Program-made: the position numbers and the translations under genes | Source: Candidatus Zhuqueibacterota bacterium | Lineage (GTDB): Bacteria; Zhuqueibacterota; Zhuqueibacteria; Residuimicrobiales; Oceaniaggregativiventaceae | Assembly (NCBI GenBank): GCA_016929055.1 | Contig: JAFGJN010000116.1 | Coordinates: forward strand, 1-43,592 | Reading direction: 5' to 3' | Length of the DNA: 43,592 nt | Part shown: piece after piece, positions 1 to 8,508 of the stretch | How positions within the stretch are numbered: position 1 is the stretch's first letter | Layout of the letters: the number at the start of each line of letters is the position of its first letter | Notes under the pieces: model-generated | What the model saw: the letters and a program-made list of their open reading frames with translations, nothing else | The model's database searches: none | Told to the model about the DNA's origin: nothing

Positions 1-1386
1 CGTGTAACGGCGCCATTCCAGCAGCGACCGCCAGTAGTGAAAATCGCTGCGAAATCCGATTCCCGAAAGAGCGGCCGTCCAGCCGACAAAATAACCCCGG
101 CTTGGATAAAAAACCGGTTGTGAGCGGTCGCTAAAGAAACCAAACTCGATGGTGGATTTGTTATAGAGCGTGATGTCCAAATCCTTCAATGCATCACGCC
201 GCATGCTGCTGGAAAGGCTCAAACGGTCCTGCTCAAAGGCATATTTGAACGACAAATCCGTGCGATCGTCCATACGGTTTTGCAGACCAAAATTGCTGCC
301 GATCCGATCGATGGTGAATCCCGGTTCTCTCTCCCGGCGAATGAACGGATTGATCGACAAACTGGTGCGGGGAAACAAAAACGCTGGCTTGGTCCATGTG
401 GCATTGACATGATAGGGTTCCAGACTCGAGTGGCGCAGAAACAACCGAAACCGCAGATCTTGCCCGAAAAGAGCCAGCCGAGTGATATCCACAAACGTGC
501 GGAATTGCTCTTCCCTCCCATACCCGACTCCATACTTGAAAGTCAACCGCGGCGCTTCCCGGACCTGAACTTCAACCGGCAGCACCCCCTGCTCCAGTTC
601 CTCCCGAACAACCCGCACCACCACATAGTGAAAGAGACCCAGTTGATAGACCTGTTTCTGCGACTGCAGCAACCGTCTGTTGCTGAACCGCTCACCTTCC
701 CGAAAAGCCAGCTGCTTCAAAATCGGCGATTCGGATACAAAACGGTTGCCGACAACACGCGTCGAACCAAAATAACAGAGCGGACCGCTATCGATTTGGT
801 AGATTATCCCAACTCGCGGTCGTCCTGCAGTATCGAGTTGAAATTCCGGAGATACCTTAACAAAAGGATAACCCCGGCCGCTAAAATGGCCGGCCAGAAC
901 GGATCGATCGACCTCAAAGGCGCTGTCACGAAAACGGTCGCTTACACTGAGCAAAAACTTGTCGCGATCAAATGCCTGCAGACAGGCCTGGGAAGCCGAA
1001 TCCGCTCTGACCAGGACAAAAGCGATCGAGTCGATCCGCGCCGGCTCGCCTTCATCGATGCGAAAGACAAGCGTCACCGCCTCTTTGTCATCAAAAATCT
1101 GTATCTCACTTTGGATCCCTACCTGAAGAAAACCCTCGCGCTGATAAAAACGCTCCAAATGGTCGATGTCCCGATCGACAAGCTGACGGTTAAATGTGTC
1201 GCCTTTTTTCCAAAACAGCAAACGGGACAATCCTCGGCGATCCTTTTGTTCGAGCTGTTCGCGCAGTTCGTCGTCTTTTATCGTCCGGTTGCCAGTAAAA
1301 TGGATCCGATCGACGCGATACGCTTCCTGCGTTCGAGCACTGCCGAATAAAAGCAGCACAATAAAAAGAAACTTTGGCAAAAACAT
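1..1386 (-). CDS. BamA/D15-family outer-membrane protein, 5' part (cut by window edge)
   Basis: An open reading frame starts at ATG 1386 and runs without a stop off the left edge (462 codons visible). It begins with a signal peptide (MFLPKFLFIVLLLFGSARTQ). The next segment reads YRVDRIHFTGNRTIKDDELR, a typical POTRA start (F-x-GN-x-x-[IT]), and a second such element, YFGSTRVVGNRFVSES, lies near residue 225. From about residue 300 the sequence becomes strand-rich, aromatic and alternating (LTFKYGVGYG, FVDITRLALFGQDLRF), like the start of a 16-stranded Omp85 barrel. Omp85 proteins insert or translocate outer-membrane beta-barrels. BamA itself usually has five POTRAs; about three to four fit in the ~280 residues here, so a TamA-like or other Omp85 paralogue is equally possible. 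Divergent from the secreted-protein gene at 1640. Confidence 0.82.
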   Translation of the reverse strand, partial: MFLPKFLFIVLLLFGSARTQEAYRVDRIHFTGNRTIKDDELREQLEQKDRRGLSRLLFWKKGDTFNRQLVDRDIDHLERFYQREGFLQVGIQSEIQIFDDKEAVTLVFRIDEGEPARIDSIAFVLVRADSASQACLQAFDRDKFLLSVSDRFRDSAFEVDRSVLAGHFSGRGYPFVKVSPEFQLDTAGRPRVGIIYQIDSGPLCYFGSTRVVGNRFVSESPILKQLAFREGERFSNRRLLQSQKQVYQLGLFHYVVVRVVREELEQGVLPVEVQVREAPRLTFKYGVGYGREEQFRTFVDITRLALFGQDLRFRLFLRHSSLEPYHVNATWTKPAFLFPRTSLSINPFIRREREPGFTIDRIGSNFGLQNRMDDRTDLSFKYAFEQDRLSLSSSMRRDALKDLDITLYNKSTIEFGFFSDRSQPVFYPSRGYFVGWTAALSGIGFRSDFHYWRSLLEWRRYT

Positions 1387-1639
1387 TAAAAACCCAAAAC
1401 GGCACATAAAGCCTTTGTGGCACCACTTTTGATTAATAATAAATGAACTAAATAAATTATTTTTTCATCGAGCAAAGAAAATGTTCTTAGTCATTTAATA
1501 ATAATATCTTGCAAGTTCACTCTCAATCGACGAATTGAGGCGGATACGCCACAACCGATACCAAATAGCCACATTGATCCGCGCTACTCTTGAAAATAGG
1601 GCAGTTCGTCTTGAATGTCAACAAGAAAGGGATTGAAGG
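1387..1639. promoter_or_regulatory. AT-rich divergent intergenic region
   Basis: This 253-bp gap separates two divergently transcribed envelope genes. Bases 1430-1515 are strongly AT-rich (runs such as TAATAATAAATG and TTTAATAATAATATC), so promoters for both directions probably lie here. I could not assign a convincing -35/-10 pair. A small hairpin (CTCAAT 1522-1527 with ATTGAG 1534-1539) lies about 100 bp upstream of the plus-strand start. Confidence 0.35.
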
Positions 1640-3841
1640 ATGATAAGGTTTATCGATTTCAGTGGAATGAGGAGCGGGATATCGATCGTCTCGAACCTGC
1701 TGTTCTGGTTCAGCATTGCCGCTCCTTCGGTTTTTGCCCAATCGGCGATTTACCCGCCGGAAGAGTCGCCGTTTTTCTTTCAAACCAATGGTCCTTTTGT
1801 CAGCATCGATCAAGGCGATTGGTGGAGCAATGCCGGACGCAACGGTGGAAATCAACCCCACCTCTTTGAAATAACAGTCCCCCATCTCGTACCCGATACG
1901 TTTCAGATTGCCCTGGAACTCTATGATCCGGAATGCAATCACACAGGAACCGATTTCGATAAAATAGGGGGATGGGACTGGGACACGACAGAATTTTGGC
2001 TGGCCGGGCCGATTCAACATCAACTCATCACCCGACAGCGATTTGTGCCCCCGGATACAACGTCTGAGCGATGGGTACCGTTTGTTTCGTTTACTTCCTC
2101 CCAATATGGTTACGGTGTCTATCGGCTCTATACATCGACTGAAGTCGATGATCAGAATATGTTTCGCCTCAAAATCGTCGATTCGGATCCGGATAATCGA
2201 CCGAACAGCGGCGACGAAATAACCCTTTTACCGGTCAAGACTGCTTTTACCAGCTCGGAAGCAAGCTGTCAAACGCTGTGGTTTTACGTCGCAGGAGATG
2301 AAACGCTCCTCGAGCTCTACAATTTTGACATGGACAGGCGCGAATCGATCGACTATATCAGCCCTTCGGGCGAGGTGTTCAAAGGCACGGTCTCCGGGTA
2401 CGGCAGCTGGAACAACAGCCCCTTTGCCTATTTTCCCCATTCAGGAGGCGATTGGCTTCAGCATCCCGAACCGGGCTGGTGGCGGACCGATATGTGCATC
2501 GATGCGTCCAATCAATTTGTGTTTTATGCCGAACGAGGTCTGTTTTTACAGGCACCCCTGCCCGAACCGCGGCTTACCGTGGAAAAATTGCACTCACCCG
2601 ACGTCATTCGCCCATATGTTCCCTTTGAATACCGCTACCGTGTCGCCAATATCGGCGAGGTTCCGGCACAAGAAGTCGCTCTGGTCGATACCCTGCCTGC
2701 GGCAACTGAATTCATCTTGGCCAGCGAATCAGGTGTTTTCACCAGCGGCGTGCGTGCCACTACCGTCGATTGGTACCTGCCGGTTTTAGCACCGGGTGAA
2801 CAACAGGAATTTTCCGTCCGGCTTTTGGTTACCGATTTGGAGCAAACGACCTTTGACAATACCATCCGCCTCACTTTTCACGATGCTGCTTACAATTTTC
2901 ACGTCGGTCCGCTGCTGACCGATCACACACCCCTGGAACCCGTCGCGCTGGTGCAGGGACGGGTCTGGTTGGATGACAACACCGACGGGCTCTATAACGA
3001 ACCCGAGCAGGGGCTGAAAGACATCGAGGTTTATTTGCACAACCTGGCAAACGGAAACGAACGGATGCAACAGACCGATGCTGAAGGAGAATTCCTTTTT
3101 GTGGATTTGGAACCGGCCAACCATTCGCTTTGGCTCGACGAAACCCGGTTGCCTGCCGGCTATCGTCTGACCACCAACAACAATCCGACCCATTTTTACA
3201 TTTCTGAAGCAGAAATCGTTCAAATCGAGGGTTTTGGTTTGTCGCCCGAGGCTATGGCCATCGAATTGGCGAGTTTTTCCGTTGAGCAGGTTGGCAATGG
3301 AGCTGAGGTGCGGTGGGAAACCCATTCCGAGACCAAAAATTTGGGGTTCCATGTTTTTCGTTCCGAAACAACGGACGGCCGCTATGAACAGATCAACGAT
3401 CAACTGATTGAAGGCGCGGGCAACAGCTCCTCGCGCAAAATCTATCGCTACACGGATAAGGATGTACAGCCCGGGCAGGAATATTTTTACAAAATCGCCG
3501 ATGTGGATTTCACCGGGAGCCTGACAATGCACGGGCCGGTTCAGATTCGCATTCAGAAACCGCAAACCTATGATCTGGCTCAGAATTATCCCAATCCCTT
3601 CAATCCGGAAACCACCATCGAATTCAGTCTGGCACAACCGGGGCGGGTCGAGTTGGTCATCTATAATCTTTTGGGGCAACCGGTCCGCACGCTTGTCGAC
3701 CGCGAGCTCGAAGCCGGCGCCCATCGGGCTATCTGGATGGCGGATGACGATCGCGGCAATCCGCTGCCGAGCGGCACCTATATCTATCGCCTGACAGTCA
3801 ACGACTATCGACAAACGCGCAAGATGACGTTGCTGCGCTAA
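1640..3841 (+). CDS. Secreted mosaic protein (DUF11-like, SdrD-B-like, Fn3-like) with T9SS sorting domain
   Basis: 733 residues. An N-terminal hydrophobic segment ending SIAAPSVFAQ is a Sec signal peptide. ATG 1640 is preceded by GAAGG but with almost no spacing, so the in-frame ATG ten codons later is an equally good start. About residues 311-420 resemble a DUF11-type domain (VRPY/FEYRYRVANIGEVPAQ). About 437-535 resemble an SdrD B-like domain (VQGRVWLDDNTDG, then QQTDAEGEFLFVDL). About 542-640 are Fn3-like (AEVRWETHSETKNLGFHVFR). The last ~90 residues are a type A sorting domain: AQNYPNPFNPETTIEFSL, then VIYNLLGQPVRTLVD and a terminal RKMTLLR. Known T9SS cargos use this domain for export and lose it on the surface. 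No catalytic motif is visible, so an adhesive or structural role is inferred only. Confidence 0.88.
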   Translation: MIRFIDFSGMRSGISIVSNLLFWFSIAAPSVFAQSAIYPPEESPFFFQTNGPFVSIDQGDWWSNAGRNGGNQPHLFEITVPHLVPDTFQIALELYDPECNHTGTDFDKIGGWDWDTTEFWLAGPIQHQLITRQRFVPPDTTSERWVPFVSFTSSQYGYGVYRLYTSTEVDDQNMFRLKIVDSDPDNRPNSGDEITLLPVKTAFTSSEASCQTLWFYVAGDETLLELYNFDMDRRESIDYISPSGEVFKGTVSGYGSWNNSPFAYFPHSGGDWLQHPEPGWWRTDMCIDASNQFVFYAERGLFLQAPLPEPRLTVEKLHSPDVIRPYVPFEYRYRVANIGEVPAQEVALVDTLPAATEFILASESGVFTSGVRATTVDWYLPVLAPGEQQEFSVRLLVTDLEQTTFDNTIRLTFHDAAYNFHVGPLLTDHTPLEPVALVQGRVWLDDNTDGLYNEPEQGLKDIEVYLHNLANGNERMQQTDAEGEFLFVDLEPANHSLWLDETRLPAGYRLTTNNNPTHFYISEAEIVQIEGFGLSPEAMAIELASFSVEQVGNGAEVRWETHSETKNLGFHVFRSETTDGRYEQINDQLIEGAGNSSSRKIYRYTDKDVQPGQEYFYKIADVDFTGSLTMHGPVQIRIQKPQTYDLAQNYPNPFNPETTIEFSLAQPGRVELVIYNLLGQPVRTLVDRELEAGAHRAIWMADDDRGNPLPSGTYIYRLTVNDYRQTRKMTLLR

Positions 3842-3846
3842 AAACC

Positions 3847-3941
3847 AAACGAGAGCCTCTGCATCAAAAACCGGGGGTCACGGGTGTCCCCGATGGGACA
3901 CCCGTACCTCAAAACAATAATTTGGACAGGGGCTCTCGTTT
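3847..3941. terminator. Nested inverted repeat between convergent genes (probable bidirectional terminator)
   Basis: Outer arms AAACGAGAGCC (3847-3857) and GGCTCTCGTTT (3931-3941) are perfectly complementary over 11 bp. They enclose 73 nt that contain a second perfect hairpin (3880-3905). The right arm ends on the first base of the rlmB stop codon. The left arm starts 5 bp after the stop of the upstream secreted-protein gene. T-rich sequence on the minus-strand exit (TTTGGTTTTTAG) is compatible with termination. Confidence 0.5.
3880..3905. repeat. GGTGTCC-family palindrome, copy A
   Basis: Arms ACGGGTGTCCC (3880-3890) and GGGACACCCGT (3895-3905) pair perfectly over 11 bp around a CGAT loop. 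The same GGTGTCC core recurs in palindromes at 5615, 8343 and, degenerate, at 4735 and 18321. All are intergenic, so this looks like a dispersed repeat rather than a gene-specific terminator. Confidence 0.7.
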
Positions 3942-4681
3942 CATTCTTGCAGGTTTTTCTGACGTCGGGCTTCAAAAAAGAGAAGGGCGGCTGCCACCGA
4001 AACATTGAGGGAATTGACTTTGCCGCACAGGGGAATGGAAACGATAAAATCGCATTTTTCCCGAACCAGGCGGCGCAAACCTTTGCCTTCACCGCCGAGA
4101 ACGATCCCAACCGCACCCCGCCAATCCATCTGGGTATAGAGTCGCTCACCGTCCCCCTCGCTGCCGACCAACCAGACACCCTCTTTTTTCAATTCGTCCA
4201 TGGTACGAGCAAGATTGGTCACTCGAGCGACGGCAACATGAGCCGCTGCACCGGCTGATGCCTTGAAAACCGCTGGCGACAGACCTGCGGACTGGTCTTT
4301 CGGCACGATGAGGCCGTGCAATCCGGCGCCGTCGGCCGAACGCAGAATGGCGCCGAGATTGTGCGGATCCTGAACGCCATCCAGCAGAGCCAGAAACGGC
4401 GGTTCACCGCGTTCGCTGGCGATCCGAAGCAGATTGTGCGGTTCAACATAAAGCGCCTCGCTATCGGCGAGCAATATGACCCCCTGATGGTGATCGTGCC
4501 CGATTTGCTGCCGCATTCGCCGGCGATCGACCCGGCGAACCGCAAGCCGGTTTTTCGCCGCTGCCTGCTCGATCTCCTGCAGGACTCTGTTCTCTCCTCC
4601 CGCCACCCAAAGTTCGCGAGCGGGCAATCGCGCGCTCAACCACTCGAGGACGGCGTTGCGGCCATAGATCCAATCGGACAT
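3941..4681 (-). CDS. rlmB: TrmH-family 23S rRNA 2'-O-ribose methyltransferase (RlmB-like)
   Basis: 246 residues, the usual length for RlmB/TrmH-family SpoU methyltransferases. The N-terminus (IYGRNAVLEWLSARLPAREL) is the substrate-binding L30e-like domain. The C-terminal SPOUT knot shows all three motifs: DGVQDPHNLGAILRSADGAG near residue 100, IVLGGEGKGLRRLV near 190, and VSIPLCGKVNSLNVSVAAAL near 214. Known members transfer a methyl group from SAM to the 2'-OH of a guanosine, G2251 of 23S rRNA for RlmB. ATG 4681 follows GGGAG at good spacing. Downstream of dapF on the same strand. A related TrmH-family specificity cannot be excluded from sequence alone. Confidence 0.9.
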   Translation of the reverse strand: MSDWIYGRNAVLEWLSARLPARELWVAGGENRVLQEIEQAAAKNRLAVRRVDRRRMRQQIGHDHHQGVILLADSEALYVEPHNLLRIASERGEPPFLALLDGVQDPHNLGAILRSADGAGLHGLIVPKDQSAGLSPAVFKASAGAAAHVAVARVTNLARTMDELKKEGVWLVGSEGDGERLYTQMDWRGAVGIVLGGEGKGLRRLVREKCDFIVSIPLCGKVNSLNVSVAAALLFFEARRQKNLQE

Positions 4682-4734
4682 GGCGGCTCTCCCTGAGAAA
4701 AACCAACAGGATCAGAAATAATAATTTCCACTCG

Positions 4735-4764
4735 CATGTCCGGTCATTCGACCGAACACCAATG
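4735..4764. repeat. GGTGTCC-family palindrome, degenerate copy B
   Basis: In the 127-bp gap between dapF and rlmB, TGTCCGGTC (4737-4745) can pair with GACCGAACA (4750-4758) with one mismatch around an ATT/TC loop. The right half continues CACCAATG, while the left half appears to have lost the matching TGGT. The half-site ACCGAACACC is identical to that in the 18321 copy. It lies in the mRNA just upstream of rlmB. Confidence 0.45.
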
Positions 4765-4808
4765 ATAATTTTCGTTTTTTTCAAAAAGGAATCGCTGCCG
4801 AAACGGTT

Positions 4809-5603
4809 TCAGTCCAGCAGACGGCCGCTGTAAACGGGTGTGACCGAGCCGCTAAGGGTCAAGCGAGAAAAATCTGCGGCAAAATCGATGGTCACTTTCC
4901 CTCCGGGGAACCGGCAGGTGACCGGCGGCTTGACGCGACCGCGGCGATAAGCGATGATACTGGAAGCGACCGCTCCGGTTCCGCAAGCCAGCGTTTCTTC
5001 TTCCACCCCGCGTTCAAAAGTGCGGATCTCCAGATGATGGACGTCGAGTGCGCGGATGAAATCGACATTGGTGCCGCGCGGAAAGGCGGGATGATGGCGA
5101 TAGCGGGAACCGATTCCCTGAACGTCGAGCCCTTGCAGGTCATCGGCAAAGACCACCAGGTGCGGCACGCCGGTATCGATCTGTCCCGCAGTCACGAGGC
5201 CGCTCTCCCGCACCACATCGATCTCTAGATCAAGATTCCGGGGTGAAGGAAAATCCGTGGTCACCAGCCGCCCATCCACTTGAGCGCGATAGAGGGTGCC
5301 GAGAATTTCAAAACTCGGGATTGCCCCGCTTGCGCCGATCTGATGGGCGAAAAAGGCGACCGCGCGTGACCCGTTGCCGCACATCTCTGCCAGACTGCCG
5401 TCGGAATTGATGTGCACGTATTCGAAATCAGCTCGATCGCTCGGCTGAATCAGAATGACGCCGTCAGCGCCTACCGATGTCCGTCGACGGCAGATCTCGG
5501 CGAACCAGCTGCGGTCGCCGGATGAATCCAGCAACTTTTGCCGGTTGTCGATGACGATAAAATCATTGCCGGTGGCGGAAATTTTGATGAAATCAATCTG
5601 CAT
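4809..5603 (-). CDS. dapF: Diaminopimelate epimerase
   Basis: 264 residues from ATG 5603, giving MQIDFIKISATGNDFIVIDN, the normal DapF N-terminus. An upstream in-frame ATG at 5639 would add 12 residues, but that stretch is a palindromic repeat, so 5603 is preferred. Both catalytic cysteines of the PLP-independent epimerase are present: Cys75 in EMCGNGSRAV and Cys207 in LACGTGAVAS. DapF interconverts LL- and meso-diaminopimelate, giving the peptidoglycan cross-linking residue and the lysine precursor. It sits between ddl and rlmB on the same strand. With ddl upstream, two steps of peptidoglycan precursor supply are adjacent. No other lysine-pathway gene is in the window. Confidence 0.95.
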   Translation of the reverse strand: MQIDFIKISATGNDFIVIDNRQKLLDSSGDRSWFAEICRRRTSVGADGVILIQPSDRADFEYVHINSDGSLAEMCGNGSRAVAFFAHQIGASGAIPSFEILGTLYRAQVDGRLVTTDFPSPRNLDLEIDVVRESGLVTAGQIDTGVPHLVVFADDLQGLDVQGIGSRYRHHPAFPRGTNVDFIRALDVHHLEIRTFERGVEEETLACGTGAVASSIIAYRRGRVKPPVTCRFPGGKVTIDFAADFSRLTLSGSVTPVYSGRLLD

Positions 5604-5614
5604 CTCAACCCACT

Positions 5615-5635
5615 GGTGTCCCATATGGGGACACC
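5615..5635. repeat. GGTGTCC-family palindrome, copy C, in the dapF leader
   Basis: GGTGTCCC (5615-5622) pairs with GGGACACC (5628-5635) around ATATG. The hairpin ends 12 nt upstream of the preferred dapF start codon, in the place where the ribosome would load. It may affect dapF translation or may be a neutral repeat insertion. Confidence 0.6.
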
Positions 5636-5773
5636 CCACACTCTAATTTATGTAAAAACAATAAAGGTTTTCATAAACAACAGATCAGGTTTACAATTTC
5701 AGCGTTTGTTGCAAGCTCCTATTTATTTGAAGATTATTCATGCCGATAAAATCTATTTTGGACAGGTCTGATC

Positions 5774-6955
5774 TCAACCGTTTTTCCTGAACCAATCGGC
5801 TTTGGGGTGGTAGCTCTTTTGCAGCCGTTTTACCCGGTGCCGGCGCTCAAAAGCCAGACGTATGAGTTCATCCAATAAAGCGCTATAGGCCAGTCCAGAT
5901 GCCTCCCACAATTTGGGAAACATGCTGATCGAGGTAAACCCGGGAATGGTATTGACCTCGCTGAGATAGAATCTGTTTTCCAGGTTGTCGAGAAGAAAAT
6001 CGACCCGCGCCATACTCTCGGCGCTCACCGCCAGAAAAGCCTTGATCGCCGCTATCTGCATCGATTGCGCCAGCTCGGCATCGATTTCCGCCGGAATGGT
6101 CAACTGACTCGATCCGTCGATATATTTGGCGTCATAATCATAAAACTCGTTCGACGGCGCAATTTCACCGATGACGGAAGCCCGGGGGGAATCGTTCCCG
6201 AGAACACTGACCTCCAACTCGCGCGTGTTTCGCACCGCCTTTTCCACGAGGATCTTTTTGTCATAGAAAAATGCGTTTGTGATCGCTTGTTCCAGTTCTT
6301 GCCGATTGTGAGCCTTGCTGATCCCGACGCTGGAGCCCATGTTGGCGGGTTTGACAAAGAGCGGAAAATCGAGCCGATCGCCGCAGAGCTGCAGCATCTG
6401 TTGCCGGGTTATGTTGCCCAGCTGATCCGCCAGTATCGGCAGGCTGTCCGCATCCGAGTCGGCCTGCCAATCGATGTCGCGAATCCATAAAAAATCGACC
6501 ACCGGCAACCCCATCTGCCGGCAGATGTGCTTTTGCACGACCTTGTCCATCGAGAGAGCAGAACCAAGGACGCCCGAGCCAACATACGGAAGATCGGTCA
6601 GTTCGAGTAGACCCTGAAGCGTACCGTCTTCTCCCAAAGGGCCGTGCACAACCGGAAAGATGACATCCAATCGTTCAAAGACCTCGCCAACGCCTTTGCC
6701 GAGCGGGATCAGCTGTTGCAACAAAGGATCGACGGGCAAAGTCACCCGCGCCTCGGGATCGTTTATCTGTTCTTTCAACCGACTCATAGCCTCGGCGCCG
6801 GCATACCAGGCTCCGTCCTTGGCGATGCCGATGGGGATGATGGAGTATTTGGCCGGATCCAGAGCGTTGATCACCGAATCGGCGGAAACGATCGAGACTT
6901 CATGTTCACCGGAACGCCCGCCGAATATCACGCCCACATTGAGTCGCTTTTGCAC
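5774..6955 (-). CDS. ddl: D-alanine--D-alanine ligase
   Basis: 393 residues from GTG 6955, which has AGGAG eight bases upstream and gives [21 protein letters not shown]. An in-frame ATG at 7018 would add 21 non-conserved residues. The N-terminal [14 protein letters not shown] motif binds the first D-alanine. The ATP-grasp core follows: [30 protein letters not shown], then [19 protein letters not shown] near the C-terminus. [11 protein letters not shown] carries the tyrosine typical of D-Ala-D-Ala rather than D-lactate ligases. The enzyme makes the dipeptide for the peptidoglycan stem in the cytoplasm. dapF follows after a 170-bp AT-rich gap. Confidence 0.95.
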   Translation of the reverse strand: MQKRLNVGVIFGGRSGEHEVSIVSADSVINALDPAKYSIIPIGIAKDGAWYAGAEAMSRLKEQINDPEARVTLPVDPLLQQLIPLGKGVGEVFERLDVIFPVVHGPLGEDGTLQGLLELTDLPYVGSGVLGSALSMDKVVQKHICRQMGLPVVDFLWIRDIDWQADSDADSLPILADQLGNITRQQMLQLCGDRLDFPLFVKPANMGSSVGISKAHNRQELEQAITNAFFYDKKILVEKAVRNTRELEVSVLGNDSPRASVIGEIAPSNEFYDYDAKYIDGSSQLTIPAEIDAELAQSMQIAAIKAFLAVSAESMARVDFLLDNLENRFYLSEVNTIPGFTSISMFPKLWEASGLAYSALLDELIRLAFERRHRVKRLQKSYHPKADWFRKNG

Positions 6956-7444
6956 GGAACCTTTCTCCTGCTGTTGAAGGTAACCCGAATCCTGACCCCC
7001 ATCGGCCAATCGATTCATTCAAGGTAACACCTGCCGGAGCAAAAGTCAAGGCCGGAAAATCTTGCTTTTTTCAAGCAGGGAATACCCTTTCTTGACCATT
7101 TTTCCTTCATGTCCTGTGGCTCTTTGTGGTTCATCTGTTTTTTGAGTAGAAAAAAATAGGGGCAGCCCCCATCGGATTTGGCACATTGTACCGTACAAGG
7201 CATCGTGCCGGTTTGGGTCGAGCGTTCCGAGCGTATGGGGGATGGTCGGGGTTTGCTTTTTAGGGCCGCTCCGCGCAATTTCTTATTGGTGTCTCTCGTA
7301 AAGAGGTTGACTGTGATCATACGGGGTTTGTTGGTGTTTTCTCTTGGGTACCGCTCCGGCTCCGGCCCCGCCTCTGTGCCGTGACAAAGAATTGCGGGAA
7401 ATGATTCAGATCGTTCGCTTTTAATTGTTTGCGTTGCGGGGCCA
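6956..7444. other. Gene-free stretch, left part of repeat island
   Basis: No credible gene on either strand. Long open frames here have repeat-derived compositions and no recognisable domain. Bases about 7106-7140 read tccttcatgtcctgtggctc then tttgtggttcatc, resembling a degenerate intergenic filler built on 'CTTTGTGGTTCA' that recurs in many bacterial genomes. The rest shows no clear structure. Confidence 0.5.
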
Positions 7445-7462
7445 GGAGCCTGTGCAGGCTCC
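7445..7462. repeat. Perfect 18-bp palindrome at edge of repeat island
   Basis: GGAGCCTG (7445-7452) and CAGGCTCC (7455-7462) pair perfectly around a 2-nt centre. It sits immediately outside the left outer arm of the composite repeat (7471-7494). Confidence 0.7.
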
Positions 7463-7545
7463 GCGCGCTGCCTCGGCCGCAAAAGCGGCGGTCTCGGCGA
7501 TCGCGCTCCGCTCACATTTAGGGGAGTGGGTGCCTGTCGATTCCC

Positions 7546-7626
7546 GGCCCTGAAAGGGCCGAACATATCAGCCCTGGGCGCAGCCCAGGGATTGAAAACA
7601 CCGGCGAAACCCAAGCCCTGAAGGGG
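7546..7626 (+). repeat. Three-hairpin repeat unit, copy 1
   Basis: Three hairpins in order: GGCCCT-GAA-AGGGCC (7546-7560), CCCTGGGC-GCA-GCCCAGGG (7572-7590), and GCCC-TGAA-GGGGC (about 7615-7625). The linker GAACATATCA between the first two matches the CCATATCA linker of the inverted copy. Confidence 0.7.
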
Positions 7627-7733
7627 CGCCCCATAAATCCAGCGACAGCGCGGCCCAGCCATCCTCCAAAAAATCATGCCTCGCCATTCAACAGGCGATG
7701 ATCGATTCCCGGCGACTCTCCAATTTCAGGAAC

Positions 7734-7817
7734 GCCCTTTCAGGGCTAATAAAGAGAGTGGGGTTGTCCGGTTCCCGGGGCTGACGCCCCGGGCTGATAT
7801 GGGGCACCCCTCCGGGG
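7734..7817 (-). repeat. Three-hairpin repeat unit, copy 2 (inverted)
   Basis: Read on the minus strand it shows CCCC-GGA-GGGG (7807-7817), the linker CCATATCA, CCCGGGGC-GTCA-GCCCCGGG (7774-7793), and GCCCT-GAA-AGGGC (7734-7746). Stem sequences differ from copy 1 while pairing is kept, i.e. compensatory change, which suggests that the structure rather than the sequence is maintained. Confidence 0.7.
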
Positions 7818-7952
7818 CTCGGAATGCCCACGGACGAAATCGCCAAACACTCTAAATCAGAATACAACAAACAAAGCAACTCACCCCGCACAAACCGCCT
7901 CACAAAATTCAGCGGAACGCGACTCCGCAGGCCGCCGCTCTTGCGGCCGAGG

Positions 7953-8342
7953 AGGCGCACGCAGCCGCCGAAGGATCACGGCTTGCGTATCAAAAATCCA
8001 GTGATTCTGCACCAGCAAACGAACTCTGCAAACATAAAAAATGATCGTTAATCCGCGCGCAAGCCGTAGCCGAAGGCGAAGTGAAAAAAGTTAAAAGTGT
8101 GAAACTTGAAAGAACCTTTACTAATCACCGATGTCAAAAATCGATTTAGCTGCAGAGTCGGGCGAGGAGAAAGCTAGAGAAAGATAAAAAAAAGAACCCG
8201 CCTAAAGGCGGAACTAGATACGAATTGCCGAAGGCGAAGCGAAGAAAGTGCCAAGTGCCAAATTGCAAGTACGAAAGTTAAAAAACTGTCTCGAGACATT
8301 TGTGTTGTGAATCACTCTTTTTTTTTCTATTTTAATGTTTGC
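7953..8342. other. Gene-free stretch with short direct repeats
   Basis: No credible gene. GCCGAAGGCGAAG occurs at about 8069 and again at 8227, each followed by purine-rich and then AAGTG-rich sequence, so a degenerate unit of roughly 30 bp is repeated about 158 bp apart. A small hairpin CCGCC-TAAA-GGCGG lies at 8198-8211. Confidence 0.45.
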
Positions 8343-8373
8343 TCACGGGTGTCCGGTAACCGGACACCCGTGA
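8343..8373. repeat. GGTGTCC-family palindrome, copy D (longest)
   Basis: Arms 8343-8357 (TCACGGGTGTCCGGT) and 8359-8373 (ACCGGACACCCGTGA) are perfectly complementary over 15 bp around one central base. This makes a 31-bp near-perfect palindrome about 135 bp upstream of mtaB. It is the best-preserved member of the dispersed family. Confidence 0.8.
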
Positions 8374-8405
8374 TGTCTGCTTTTACCCGAACGATATTCG
8401 GGCGC

Positions 8406-8442
8406 GACGATCGTTCTGCACGGGTGCAATCGAACGATCGTC
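8406..8442. repeat. Nested palindrome upstream of mtaB
   Basis: GACGATCGTTC (8406-8416) pairs with GAACGATCGTC (8432-8442). Inside, TGCA-CGGG-TGCA forms a second short stem. Its sequence is unrelated to the GGTGTCC family, from which it is separated by only 32 bp. It lies about 65 bp before the mtaB start and could be leader RNA structure or another repeat class. Confidence 0.55.
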
Positions 8443-8508
8443 CCCTACCCGGCGATAGAACAGCAATTTTTAAGGAATTGGGCGCAAAGCGCCGAACCAA
8501 GAGTGTCC

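Larger units (their letters stand above)
7471..7952. repeat. Composite repeat island bounded by a 24-bp inverted repeat
   Basis: The left arm 7471-7494 (core CTCGGCCGCAAAAGCGGCGG) and the right arm 7929-7952 (reverse complement CTCGGCCGCAAGAGCGGCGG) match at 22 of 24 positions. Each arm is itself a small hairpin (GCCGC/GCGGC). They bracket two inverted copies of a three-hairpin unit at 7546-7626 and 7734-7817. The mirror layout suggests two copies of one roughly 200-bp element inserted head-to-head. No transposase is present. Similar GCCCTGAAAGGGC / CCCTGGGC-GCCCAGGG hairpin clusters occur between genes in several unrelated phyla and often yield spurious protein predictions. Confidence 0.7.

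Noticed and set aside
280-1350. 356-codon plus-strand frame at the left end
   Set aside because: It is the antisense of the Omp85-family gene, whose signal peptide and POTRA motifs are clear on the minus strand.
3847-3941. Integron attC-like site
   Set aside because: The nested arms lack attC core sites (GTTRRRY) and there is no integrase or cassette array.
7015-7677. 220-codon minus-strand frame in the repeat island
   Set aside because: Its Pro/Arg-rich peptide comes from the palindromic repeats; similar peptides are familiar as spurious predictions.
7445-7990. CRISPR array
   Set aside because: The repeats are inverted hairpins, not regularly spaced direct repeats with unique spacers, and no cas gene is present.
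7688-8051. Two short frames (minus and plus strand) in the right part of the repeat island
   Set aside because: Composed of repeat hairpins, with no ribosome site and no domain.
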